From positions 1 through 25,959 of the forward strand of contig DAVB01000001.1 in the NCBI GenBank assembly GCA_002505455.1: a DNA stretch of 25,959 nt. Reading direction: 5' to 3'. Origin of the DNA: Euryarchaeota archaeon UBA52 (GTDB lineage: Archaea; Thermoplasmatota; Poseidoniia; Poseidoniales; Thalassarchaeaceae). The translations under genes were made by a program, and so were the position numbers. Position 1 is the first letter of the stretch, and every line of letters starts with the position of its first letter. Shown in pieces: positions 1 to 9,000 of the stretch. The notes beneath the pieces are model-generated. The model did not search any database. It saw only the letters and a list, made by a program, of their open reading frames with translations, and was not told the DNA's origin.

Positions 1-168
1 TTTTTCAAGGATTTCAACATGTCTTAATGCAGATTCAACAAGCGCATCAGCATTTGGCCCCAATATCCCTACTCCGCCTGTGCCTATATCCAAATCAACA
101 CCGTCAAGGGCGACGTGTGGACCATACTTCTTCCTGAGCCCACGTATCCGGATAACTGAGTCACTCAC
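1..168 (-). CDS. ABC-transporter-like ATP-binding protein, N-terminal 56 codons only (continues past the left edge)
   Basis: The gene starts at a GTG at 168 (reverse strand), preceded by GGAGG with a 7-nt spacer. The visible part reads as the start of an ABC nucleotide-binding domain: an 'I-x-GLRKKYG..VALDGVDLDI' opening, then 'GVGILGPN', the lead-in to Walker A in ABC-2-type exporter ATPases. The expected GPNGAGKST is instead GPNADALVES, so the P-loop lysine and following Ser/Thr are absent. The frame is open and ordinary on both sides, so this does not look like a frameshift. The rest of the protein, including Walker B and the signature motif, is outside the window. It lies downstream of tgtA on the same strand with a gap of about 70 nt. 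ABC-like ancestry is fairly clear; whether it hydrolyses ATP is doubtful. Confidence 0.6.
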   Translation of the reverse strand, partial: MSDSVIRIRGLRKKYGPHVALDGVDLDIGTGGVGILGPNADALVESALRHVEILEK

Positions 169-241
169 ACCTTGCCCTCCATTACGTGTTTGTCTATTGT
201 TCAAGCAACCTATCAATCAATCCCTGTGAAGATCTTCTCAT

Positions 242-2359
242 TCAAGGCAATGCGCCCTCTCTAACCCGCACTGCAACGCCCTTACTTAGTACTGACATTT
301 CATGCATGGTTGAATTGGAATTTCCATGTGCTATGAGATCTCCACTTTCATCCACGATCAAGCATGGCTGCCCGACAGTAATCCATTCATCTGCTCCGAT
401 TACAAATCCGTGCATGACATTCCTGCCGGCTCCTACGAATGGTATGGCATCAGAGTGGATTGTGACTCTTGCGATGCCGGGGTGAGTCTGGAGGCTGTTC
501 GCCTGATGGTTGGAAAATCCAAGGGGCGATCTTGTATCCATTAGTGAGTGGAGGGCCTTGGCGCCTTCCAATGCAAGGGATATCCCGCCGTCATTTAATC
601 GGGGCGAGAATAGGTGGCGATCGTCCGCCAACACGTTCACTGGTCTCCCTGTCTTGGAACGTCTAACATTCATTCCATCTGTTATTTGGCACCCGTCAGA
701 AGGTTTCACCCCACAAAGGATTGCGAGCCTGTCCACCGTAGAACACCTATCCAACCATTCTCTAATCTCGTTCCTCATCATAACATCCGAATCAGATGCC
801 ATTCTGTATTCGAGAGGGGTTTTATCCAAGCCCAAGCGATCTAATCGAATGTAAGATTCTGTTAAGTTGAGATCATCCGCTATGGAATCGTCACTGCCCT
901 CGATGCGACACCATGGCGATAGGTCTTCCAAAGAGTAGGGTATTAGTCCAAGAGGCGTGTTTACGAATATTGCAGTCTTGGGCTCATTTTGAAGAATCTC
1001 TGCTACTACGCTCCCATACGCAGTTCTCCATGGGGGATGGCTTCCATGCAATATTACAACACTCGATGGCGGCCCAGTCGACCCGTCCCACCATGAGCCT
1101 GGCAGTCTCCACCTCTTTTCCAGCAACATACCCGCGTGTATGATATGTGGTCTTTTGGAGGCGTCTTCGCTAAATGGTTCAGATGAAGGTCGAACTGGAT
1201 CAGTTGAGGAAATAATTGATTCCATCCGACGTCTTGACGGTAATTCTGAGTCTTCTTTGATAGTCTGGATTATCTGCTTAAACGCCTTCCTGAGATGCGG
1301 GGATGCGTGACTTCTACGTTCAGCGAGATTCCATATTGACCCGTTCCTTATGGCCTCCCTGCAGCGGGACAGTTCCCTCTGCGTGACCTCAAGATTATGC
1401 CTCGCAAGAAGCGCTGTTCTGGATTTCTTGTCCATCTCCCTGACCTCCTTTGGCGTGTAATCTTCAAGATATCTTGACGAAACAGGCCATTCAACAGCGG
1501 AATCTATCCTGTGGGTCCCCTCCTCGGAGAGTATCCTCCCATCTTTGGCGAAGAGTGCGTATGCTGCTGAATCGAAGAGATCTGCGCCGAGGGCGATGCA
1601 AAGCGGGAATAGCATGGGATGTCCGCAGCCAAAGATATGCACTGGGCGATCTGAAGGTAATGCTGACATGGAAGAAAGTATTACGGAGAATAGATCTGAA
1701 TACCTCTGTGCCTCCATTAGTGGGACAATGCCTCCTATCGGATGGATCGAAAATCTCTTCCCATCTACTTCTGAAGCGGCCATTTTGGATGATGATTCCA
1801 CTCTCAAATCTTGATGTGTTCCTCCTTGAATGGGTCCATTTAGGAGTAATTTTTCTCCTGCCGCTGAAAGAGATGCGCTGGCACGCTTCGCAGTTATGTC
1901 TACGGCGTCCTCTATCTCTTCCCTGGTCATATCAGGGCGGCCGAATACGTCCAGCATGGTTCCTATGTCCACTCCAATATCTCGCTGAAATTCAACTATC
2001 TCTTCAATGCCAACCTCGACATCTCCGTAAACATATGACTGAAATGTGCCTGAATCGGTCATAATCACTCCGGGGAAGTTCAGTAGTTCGTGGACTCCTT
2101 CTTCCAGTGCCTGTTTCCGGAGTTTCTCATGCTTCCATATGACATACGAGTTCGTGATCAATGCTCTGAAGCCGAATTTATCCCACATTTCTCTTGGTTC
2201 AACGGTAAGTATGTTCGGATTTACAACTGGCAAAAGAGTGGGTGTGGTCAGTATTCCGTGATTGGTATGGATTTTCCCTATTCTAGCAGCCCCGTCCCTG
2301 TCTACTATCTCGAACTTTCCAAAATCCTGCGACCTGCAAGAAGGATTTTCCTCCATCAT
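242..2359 (-). CDS. tgtA: Archaeal tRNA-guanine(15) transglycosylase (archaeosine pathway) with C-terminal PUA domain, zinc-site cysteines absent
   Basis: This enzyme exchanges guanine-15 of archaeal tRNA for the archaeosine precursor preQ0. Residues 1-350 form the TGT barrel, with MTDSGTFQ around Asp102 and 'ADLFDSAAY' carrying the nucleophile Asp263. Residues 400-580 resemble the archaeal middle domain ('TPLGLIPYSLEDLSPW'), and 585-705 fit a PUA domain. Length (705) exceeds the roughly 580-650 typical of TgtA. In the family, three cysteines of a C-x-C-x2-C segment and a histidine bind structural zinc. An ungapped comparison with the remembered Pyrococcus segment places Val293, Ser295 and Leu298 at the cysteine positions, while His321 of 'LARHNL' remains. 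The start overlaps the stop of the upstream aconitase-X gene (ATGA). An ArcS paralogue is less likely because both catalytic aspartates are present. Confidence 0.93.
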   Translation of the reverse strand: MMEENPSCRSQDFGKFEIVDRDGAARIGKIHTNHGILTTPTLLPVVNPNILTVEPREMWDKFGFRALITNSYVIWKHEKLRKQALEEGVHELLNFPGVIMTDSGTFQSYVYGDVEVGIEEIVEFQRDIGVDIGTMLDVFGRPDMTREEIEDAVDITAKRASASLSAAGEKLLLNGPIQGGTHQDLRVESSSKMAASEVDGKRFSIHPIGGIVPLMEAQRYSDLFSVILSSMSALPSDRPVHIFGCGHPMLFPLCIALGADLFDSAAYALFAKDGRILSEEGTHRIDSAVEWPVSSRYLEDYTPKEVREMDKKSRTALLARHNLEVTQRELSRCREAIRNGSIWNLAERRSHASPHLRKAFKQIIQTIKEDSELPSRRRMESIISSTDPVRPSSEPFSEDASKRPHIIHAGMLLEKRWRLPGSWWDGSTGPPSSVVILHGSHPPWRTAYGSVVAEILQNEPKTAIFVNTPLGLIPYSLEDLSPWCRIEGSDDSIADDLNLTESYIRLDRLGLDKTPLEYRMASDSDVMMRNEIREWLDRCSTVDRLAILCGVKPSDGCQITDGMNVRRSKTGRPVNVLADDRHLFSPRLNDGGISLALEGAKALHSLMDTRSPLGFSNHQANSLQTHPGIARVTIHSDAIPFVGAGRNVMHGFVIGADEWITVGQPCLIVDESGDLIAHGNSNSTMHEMSVLSKGVAVRVREGALP

Positions 2360-4116
2360 ACCAATTCCGCCTTGTCCGAAGATGGTGCACGATTCAGAAT
2401 GGTGACTGTTACGATGCCCTCATCAAGGGTCATTTTCACAAGATCTCCAGAATTTATCTCGATAGTTGGATCGCCATCAAAGTCATGGCCGTAGGGTATT
2501 GCCTGTATAGAAGCAGCAGGGAGGGTAAGAGGGCAAACATCCCTGTTCAGGATCGCTGCAGGCGCCTTTCCCTCGTAGGAGAGCCCCATCAGCACATAGG
2601 GTGCTACAGTGGATCCCGAGCCTCGTGGGTAAACGAGTATCTTACCACCTATAGCCTGTCCTTGAAGAGGGTGCCCGGGCTCAGTTACAATGCCTGTTTC
2701 TGGGTCTACATATCCAAGATATGTGATTGGTATATCTGTGACAAGTGCTCTGGCAGTCACCTCGTATGAATGCTGACTTGGTAATCCTGAGCCCTTCAGC
2801 GAGATTTCCCCGTTCTTCCATGTTTTAGCAGATGTCATTTCTTTTGTATGGGATTTTTCAAGCGAGGGAGGAGGACCTGCGGATAGGTCTGGATCAAATG
2901 CGTGTGCTACGCAATCACGTATTCTTGCAACACTCGTGGGCATTGAATTCAGACCACTGGTGAGATAGTGTTCAGCTTTCATGGAATTAGTAAGCAAGTA
3001 GTTGTAACGATCCCTGTTGTACGGGGTAACTTCCGGGCAGGTATCCTTCAGAAGTAGCACCCCTCCTTCCTCAAGAATATCTGAGGTACCATCTGCACGA
3101 AGTTGATCGTGTACCGTGCGTGATGTGAATAGCCATAGGCGGTGGTCGGGTATCTTTTCACCCAGCTCCATTCTTGCTCGCACTTCTGCTGCTACAGCGC
3201 GCGCCTCTCCGAGGCTTGCCTGAGGGCATCCGATCACCACCAGGTCTACTCGGCCGGTCGGAGCGAGTCGCCTGTAGCATAAGTCAAGGTCCTCTTGTGT
3301 GAAAGTGACTGAGCCCTGATATTCGGAATCTGGAGCGTCCCTTGTCAGACCATCAGCCCAAAGCATCGGGCAGCCGAAATTTGCTGCTGCTGCGGTGAGT
3401 GCCTTCTTCATCTCGAATGTAGCGCTCCCGGGCAAGCCCCGTATCCTGGGCATTGGTCCAAATGGAAGTATCCAATCCGGCTCGATTTGACGGCCTATCC
3501 AATCTCCAAGAACTGAGAAATCTGTTGAGTCGGTAAGATCGCATTCGACTTTCACCAAGATATTCGGCTTCCGATTAGAAGGAATATGCAGGCCCCACAG
3601 AGGTGCCCAGCCAGTTAACGCTGTGGACAGTGCCGAAAGACCTGATTCTCTATTTGTGGCTAAATCTGTGTATGTGTTGGCAAAACATACGGCGTTTGAT
3701 TCGGCCCAGCTACCTATCCCGCTACTTGATTCAGAGTCATGATCGTAAGGCGTGCAAGAGAGAGTTGTTTGGATGCCCATCTCCCAATAGGAAGTTACTA
3801 TCTCGGCCTGTAAGGTCATGAATTCAGGGTAATCGATTTCCATCTGATCAATCTTAGAGGAGTCGCACCCAGCTGAGTTCAAAGTAGTGGGTATGGCGAC
3901 CTTGGCATCGCCATCAGAAGCTAAATCTGCGAGGAACCGTCTGAGACCGATTCCACCGGTAATCACAGAGACCCCGGAAACATGCGCATTCGAAGCCTTT
4001 GTGAATTGATTTGCCCCAGCAGCAAGGGCGAGGTCGGCCACTAACCGCGCTGCCTTTTGACGTGTTGGGCCGTGCTCTCCAGCAAGCATGGCAGCGAGCT
4101 CGCCGGGCACCTCCAT
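2356..4116 (-). CDS. Fused aconitase-X protein, probable mevalonate 5-phosphate dehydratase (large plus small subunit in one chain)
   Basis: Aconitase-X (DUF521 plus DUF126) enzymes are Fe-S dehydratases. The archaeal form converts mevalonate 5-phosphate to trans-anhydromevalonate 5-phosphate. The large domain (about 1-400) shows 'MLAGEHGPTRQKA', 'TTLSCTPY' (Cys121), 'NRESGLSAL', 'VIGCPQASLGE' (Cys297) and 'KDTCPEVTPYN' (Cys360). The small swivel domain (about 440-555) shows 'RGSGSTVAPYVL', the serine-bearing loop of that subunit. The two are usually separate proteins in archaea and are joined here by a linker of about 35 residues. I chose the ATG at 4116 because family proteins begin near this point. 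An upstream ATG at 4179 would add 21 unconserved residues. Mevalonate kinase at 10231-11196 supports the pathway; a bacterial-type cis-3-hydroxyproline dehydratase role cannot be excluded. Confidence 0.85.
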   Translation of the reverse strand: MEVPGELAAMLAGEHGPTRQKAARLVADLALAAGANQFTKASNAHVSGVSVITGGIGLRRFLADLASDGDAKVAIPTTLNSAGCDSSKIDQMEIDYPEFMTLQAEIVTSYWEMGIQTTLSCTPYDHDSESSSGIGSWAESNAVCFANTYTDLATNRESGLSALSTALTGWAPLWGLHIPSNRKPNILVKVECDLTDSTDFSVLGDWIGRQIEPDWILPFGPMPRIRGLPGSATFEMKKALTAAAANFGCPMLWADGLTRDAPDSEYQGSVTFTQEDLDLCYRRLAPTGRVDLVVIGCPQASLGEARAVAAEVRARMELGEKIPDHRLWLFTSRTVHDQLRADGTSDILEEGGVLLLKDTCPEVTPYNRDRYNYLLTNSMKAEHYLTSGLNSMPTSVARIRDCVAHAFDPDLSAGPPPSLEKSHTKEMTSAKTWKNGEISLKGSGLPSQHSYEVTARALVTDIPITYLGYVDPETGIVTEPGHPLQGQAIGGKILVYPRGSGSTVAPYVLMGLSYEGKAPAAILNRDVCPLTLPAASIQAIPYGHDFDGDPTIEINSGDLVKMTLDEGIVTVTILNRAPSSDKAELV

Positions 4117-4203
4117 GCACCTCAATAAGGCAGGGAGGAGATGAACATAGGGTTGAGATGGTACTGTACGAGGCTTCATGTGGCTGTAGTGTGTCGTACA
4201 ACC

Positions 4204-4680
4204 ATGTTAGAAGCAGGCCAGAAGGCGCCCTCGTTCAAAGCTCGTATACAAGATGGGACCGAGGTGTCTCTCGAAAACATCCTTTCCGAAGGTAGTGGTT
4301 TAGTGCTATTTTTCTATCCTAAAGACAGTACTCCTGGATGTACTAGGGAAGCTTGTGACTTCAGAGACGCATATGAGATATTTCGCTCTGCAGGATACAG
4401 GGTTATGGGAGTGTCAAAGGATTCTGCAAAATCACATGTACGTTTCTCAGAGAACAACCAATTGCAATTTGACCTGATTGTTGATGAGGATTTGAAAGTC
4501 CAAGAGGCATACGGAGTTTGGAGAGAGAAAACAAACTATGGGAAGACATACATGGGAACCGTCCGCTCAACATTCGTAATTGACTCAGAGGGCATTATTT
4601 CAATCGCGAAATACAACGTCAGAGCTGCAGGCCATGTTGAAAGAGTTGCAACTGAGATGGGGATAATTGTAGAAGATTGA
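4204..4680 (+). CDS. bcp: Peroxiredoxin of the BCP/PrxQ type
   Basis: A thiol peroxidase that reduces H2O2 and organic peroxides in the cytoplasm. From the ATG at 4204 it is 158 residues, normal for the family. It opens 'MLEAGQKAPSF', has the 'FFYPKDSTPGCT' active site with peroxidatic Cys46, and has Cys51 five residues later at the resolving position of Cp-x4-Cr PrxQ enzymes. A later 'GTVRSTFVID' also fits the fold. The open frame extends upstream to 4141, but that extension is unlike any peroxiredoxin N terminus and runs into the divergent gene's 5' region. Its stop overlaps the TTG start of the next gene (TTGA), indicating translational coupling and a shared redox or flavin-related role. 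Confidence 0.93.
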   Translation: MLEAGQKAPSFKARIQDGTEVSLENILSEGSGLVLFFYPKDSTPGCTREACDFRDAYEIFRSAGYRVMGVSKDSAKSHVRFSENNQLQFDLIVDEDLKVQEAYGVWREKTNYGKTYMGTVRSTFVIDSEGIISIAKYNVRAAGHVERVATEMGIIVED

Positions 4681-5546
4681 CTAGGGGGCCTTTATCTTTG
4701 AAAATTGAGGATAAGCGAGAGTTCATTTCGTCTTTCCTGGAAAGATGCGTAAAATATGCAGAGATGTCCTTGGAAAGGAAAATCGAAAGAGGCGAGGGTG
4801 ATGATGAAATTAAAAGATGGGAGGCGTATCGTGATTTCACTGCGTACTCTGCTTCTGAGGTTGCATCAGGTGCTCTTGATGAGTGGTTGGATGGGAGTTC
4901 GGATAACGTCCTACCAAGCGCTCCGGAACCACTTGGATCAGAGATACTATCAACAGACATCGGGAAATTGAGCCATGTCGAACGTAGAGGGCTTATTGCA
5001 AGAGTGCTCGGTCCTCGCCCAGTATTCTTAGTTGGAACTCGTAATTCGAGTGGCGTCCGTAATCTGGCACCTATGTCCTCGGTAAGTATTCTTTCGAATA
5101 CGCCCCCGCTGGTTTCAATGAGTTTATCTTCGGACAAGGGAGGTCGTATTCGAGATACGTTCCTGAATATAGAAAAAGGGGGATTGGGCTCGAAAGTGTC
5201 TATTCATGCGCTTCTCGGGGACAGGCGTAGTGCAATGGATGTGGAAATATGTGCTCAACCACATCCCGATAATGTGAGCGAGTGGGATCTTGTCTCAGGA
5301 AGATTGGTTGAATGTGAAACGGGGGATCTTCTTTCCACTGCGATTGCTACAATACATGCTGAAGTCGTAGAAATTAGAAGTCTCCCGAAAGATTGTAAAG
5401 CCAGTCTGATAATAATGGAAGTACTCTCAATCACACTTGCATCAGAAGACGATGAAGAACGTCGTCCTCGTCTTATTCAGATATCGGATGAGGTACTATC
5501 GAATGATATTGGCCCAGCTGGATGGGCACATGCCCTAGATTGGTAG
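4677..5546 (+). CDS. Flavin-reductase-like FMN-binding split-barrel protein with an N-terminal helical extension
   Basis: Residues about 105-265 match the flavin-reductase-like split-barrel family: 'GPRPVFLVGTRNSSGVRNLAPMSSVSILSNTPPLVSMSL', then a polar stretch, a hydrophobic strand with HAEVVEI, and 'SLIIMEVLSI'. These proteins bind FMN or use it as substrate. Residues 1-90 are charged and probably helical, and are not part of the usual domain. The TTG at 4677 overlaps the peroxiredoxin stop; another TTG at 4698 is possible. The gene ends 12 nt inside the convergent SepF gene. Coupling with the peroxiredoxin suggests electron supply or oxidative-stress protection, but the substrate is unknown. 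Confidence 0.75.
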   Translation: MTRGPLSLKIEDKREFISSFLERCVKYAEMSLERKIERGEGDDEIKRWEAYRDFTAYSASEVASGALDEWLDGSSDNVLPSAPEPLGSEILSTDIGKLSHVERRGLIARVLGPRPVFLVGTRNSSGVRNLAPMSSVSILSNTPPLVSMSLSSDKGGRIRDTFLNIEKGGLGSKVSIHALLGDRRSAMDVEICAQPHPDNVSEWDLVSGRLVECETGDLLSTAIATIHAEVVEIRSLPKDCKASLIIMEVLSITLASEDDEERRPRLIQISDEVLSNDIGPAGWAHALDW

Positions 5547-6014
5547 AGACTCTGTTTCTGATTCGGAATCTTGCCACATAGCTGTTCCGAGCACATGGCG
5601 CTTCTGGTCAACTCGCACTCCTCTACCAGGCACAACGAGGAGGCAACCCTCCGAATCTATTCTGAATGCAGGCCTTCCAATGCTTGATGCTGAATCCCCT
5701 ATTCTCTTTCTCAGTGCTCCGCGTTGTGTTTCCACATGCCTCAAGTCTGAGAGATCGACTATCACCGTCTCGCCAGATCTGAGGGCGTCATTGAGAATAT
5801 TCGCATCTATCCCAAATCTATCGTTTGGTTTGAGGTATTGAACGACATTAGAAGGTCTTGGATTTATTCTTCCGGTTCGCTCTGACCATACTGCTCTGTC
5901 CAACTGATGGAAAGGGTGATCGGCGCCCACTCCGCGTATATAGTCGCCATTTGTGCTCCAATCCTCAGAGTCGGGCGCGACAGGGAGGCCGAGAGCCCTT
6001 TGTAGCCACTTCAC
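5535..6014 (-). CDS. sepF: SepF-like cell-division protein (FtsZ membrane anchor)
   Basis: SepF tethers FtsZ to the membrane in many archaea and Gram-positive bacteria. The N terminus 'MKWLQRALGL' could form the amphipathic membrane-targeting helix SepF proteins carry. A polar linker follows to about residue 60. The core (about 62-145) reads 'YLKPNDRFGIDANILNDALRSG', 'ETVIVDLSDL', and then 'DSEGCLLVVPGRGVRVD', matching the archaeal pattern of a strand-forming 'ivDls.L', a helix and a closing 'llv.P.gv.v'. Length 159 is normal. Its ATG overlaps the stop of the large surface-protein gene by 4 nt, so the two are translationally coupled. The 3' end overlaps the convergent flavin-reductase-like gene by 12 nt. 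The assignment rests on pattern and length, with no alignment run. Confidence 0.75.
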   Translation of the reverse strand: MKWLQRALGLPVAPDSEDWSTNGDYIRGVGADHPFHQLDRAVWSERTGRINPRPSNVVQYLKPNDRFGIDANILNDALRSGETVIVDLSDLRHVETQRGALRKRIGDSASSIGRPAFRIDSEGCLLVVPGRGVRVDQKRHVLGTAMWQDSESETESLPI

Positions 6015-9000
6015 GGTTCCCGGGAAGGGTCGTCTTCCATCAGTGCTTCCCTCAAAGATGATGAAATAGCGCTAATATCATCATTAGATCGTGAATTCGG
6101 GACAGAGGCCTTGGAGCCGTAGAGTTTCTCTGCGAGATCTTCCATAGATTCGCGTATTGGGTCTTCATTGACTATCTCTTTTTTTATGGGAATCGGTTTA
6201 CTCGGCTTAATCGGTCCTCTGTTTTCTCTGCTTTCGTCAAGTGTTTTCAGGGCTGTGTCTGGCCCCTTTTTGCGCCCTCGAAGAATCATCGTCACAGCTA
6301 AGGCTACCACGATAAGTACGCCTGCTGAAGCTGCGATCATTCCAAATGGCTGCGGGGCTGGATTGACAGACACCTCGGCATCCCAATATGATGATTCAGT
6401 TCCATCGCTTACGATAAGCCGCACCACTCTGGTTCCTTCCTTGTTAAACGTAGTTTGAATGGAGTATCCGATGAGATCTCTATCATTTCCGGAGTCCCCG
6501 TCTCCATCTGAATCCGACATGATGTCCAAATCCCAGGCATAATCTAAATTTGGCAAATCGTATGGAGTATCCGATGATCCTTGAGCAGAAAGGGTAACTA
6601 CATCACCTTCTAGGGGCGATCCTTCAGAGATTACTCCTAGGGCAACTGGAGGCTTGTTCCTTACAGTTATGGGGATCTCGACTGAAGCTGTTGCACCGTC
6701 GTCATCAGATACATGCAAGATTATTGATGAAGGAGCAGAATTAGAATCTCCCCACGTATAATCGAAATTAGGGCCCGTGTAGTCGCAGTCGTCGTCTGCT
6801 GAGCCTGATGCTGATGTGTCTATAGTCAAATCGAGATCCCAGCATATCTCAATATTCTCCAAGTCGCCGGGAGTGTCCCTTACAGATATGGAAATTGTAA
6901 GCGGAGAATCCTCGAAAACAGGTAAAGGAGGAGACACTGGGTCGATTGTTGGAGGGGTATTAATGACCTCTATTGGCACAGTTGTGATTCCTGTCGAGGC
7001 CCCATCGTCATCGAATATCTCTATGGCCAGAAGATGGAATCCTGATGTGGTGTACACATATTCCGTGACGAAGTCGGGGGAGAAGTCTTCCACGATTGGA
7101 CCGCTCGATGAGTCTGCATCTGGCCTCCATATTGCAAACAAAGTAGACATGTCACCGGGACTGTCCGATGCCTCTGCTGTGAATCTCAGCAAATCGCCCT
7201 CAGTTACTGTGTAAAGTCCCCTCGAATCTTGCGACAGACGATTTGGGCCAAACCAAACTTGAATGGACTCCAATACTGGTGGCGCATTCAGTACCAGTAT
7301 GTTGGCATCGATTTTAGTCTGTGCACCGTCATCATCCATGATAGTGACTGATGCGATCACATCCCCCTCTTGACTTGGGGTAAATGTGCATGAAACGCCC
7401 AGTGTGCCCTCCATGCACGACTCATTCCAGCTGATCGCGACTGGTGAGGTGGGGGTATTAGTGTCAAGGTCCCTTACATTCTCCAATTGAAGTGTAATCT
7501 GATCGCCTATTACAATCGAAGAATCATAAGGGAGTAGTGATGCTTCTGGTGGGCGATTGAGTATGTTCACGGTGGTGCTTACCTGGGTGATATCGCCCTC
7601 GTCATCAGTGATTGTGACTGTTACGTCGTATTGGCCGTCATCCGGCCATGACTGGGTATGCGTACATCCGTTGGCGCTCTGAACTGTACCATCAGGCATC
7701 TGTGATTCGATTTTGCATGATATTTCACCGCCATCAGGGTCGTTCGATGCTGTGGCATCGATGAAGACGTCTGTGAGCGTTAGGGGATCGGATGGGATGG
7801 ATACATCGGCATAGGGAAGTCTGCCTACGTAGACGAATATGTCAGCAGCATCATTCGAGGGGTTACCGTCGGATTCTCCAGTATCTATCGAAAATGAGAT
7901 TAATTCATTGCCCGTTATTTCAGGTACGGTCCATTCGAAATTGGCGACAGAAGTTCCGAGAGACGGCAAGGAGGGGAATGCTTCCAAACCTATGGCTCCC
8001 GTATTGCTCCCAAATGCCTGCACGGTACCCAGAGGTGCTTGCATTAGGCCGTCATTTACGATTGGTACCGAGATGGTAACGACGTCCCCTGGCACGGCAT
8101 CGTAGGGTGAAGGAATGGTCTCGATGGAGCCTGACCTGTTGCGCTCAACCGAAATTGAAACAGATTCGAGTTTGAGGTCCACCTCGTGTATATCGGGATC
8201 AAGCGTAACTGTTGAGACCCCTATGTTGTCTGTACCGACTCTAGCCAAAATACCGTGTGAACCATACTCCCCGACCACATACGAGTCGTCGCCATACGCG
8301 CCGTAATCGAGGGTGATGAATGCTGATCCATTGGAAGCAGTTGTGGCAGTTGTAACGAAACCCGTTGCATCGTATCTAACTTCTACGCCAGTGCCTTGCA
8401 GAGGTACGCCTGAGTTGTCTGTAACATTGACCCATACGGGGGATTGAAGATTGAATGGCGCGAGAGGGTAGCCCAGATCTACATGCACCTCTGTAGGCCT
8501 GGACACAAGGTTCGAGAATTGGATCTCATGTTTCGCCATCAATCCAAGAGAGACCTCATTCAGAGTTAGGACGTCATTTCCTATCGAGTCGCAGTGCCAA
8601 CCGTAACCAACTATGCTCCCATTAACATCGGTCGCAGTCACATTGTAACTCACGGCACAGCCGGCATGGCTGAGTCCCGGATAACCGGCCTGCACAACCG
8701 TAGATGTCGTCTCGATCTGCTCAGAGGAATCTTGGGGTATGTCCACATATGCGGACGAGCCAGAGTATGTTGTATTCACTGTGTAATTATTCACCCACGA
8801 GTCGCCCACATACAAGGGGAAGTCGTGCCTCTCAAGAGGGGGCCAGTATTCGTTAGCGGCAGTTATTGAGGCGATATCGCAACTTATCAGCAGGCATACC
8901 CACCATGGGCCATCAAATTCGATATCTATTGTTGCCGCCTGACTGATAACGGCCATATCGCTGGCTCGGATTATAGATACAGTCTCCATCTCAACAATTA

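Noticed and set aside
165..182. Five-codon upstream frame (ATG at 182 to TGA at 165) overlapping the ABC-gene start
   Set aside because: It coincides with the Shine-Dalgarno sequence GGAGG and is too short to separate from chance.
1450..2064. 204-residue open frame on the plus strand inside tgtA
   Set aside because: It is antisense to a clearly conserved enzyme and its translation has no recognisable domain; a reading-frame shadow.
2356..4179. Separate archaeal small-subunit gene or a frameshift in the aconitase-X locus
   Set aside because: The frame is continuous from large to small domain with an ordinary linker and no internal stop, so a real fusion is simpler.
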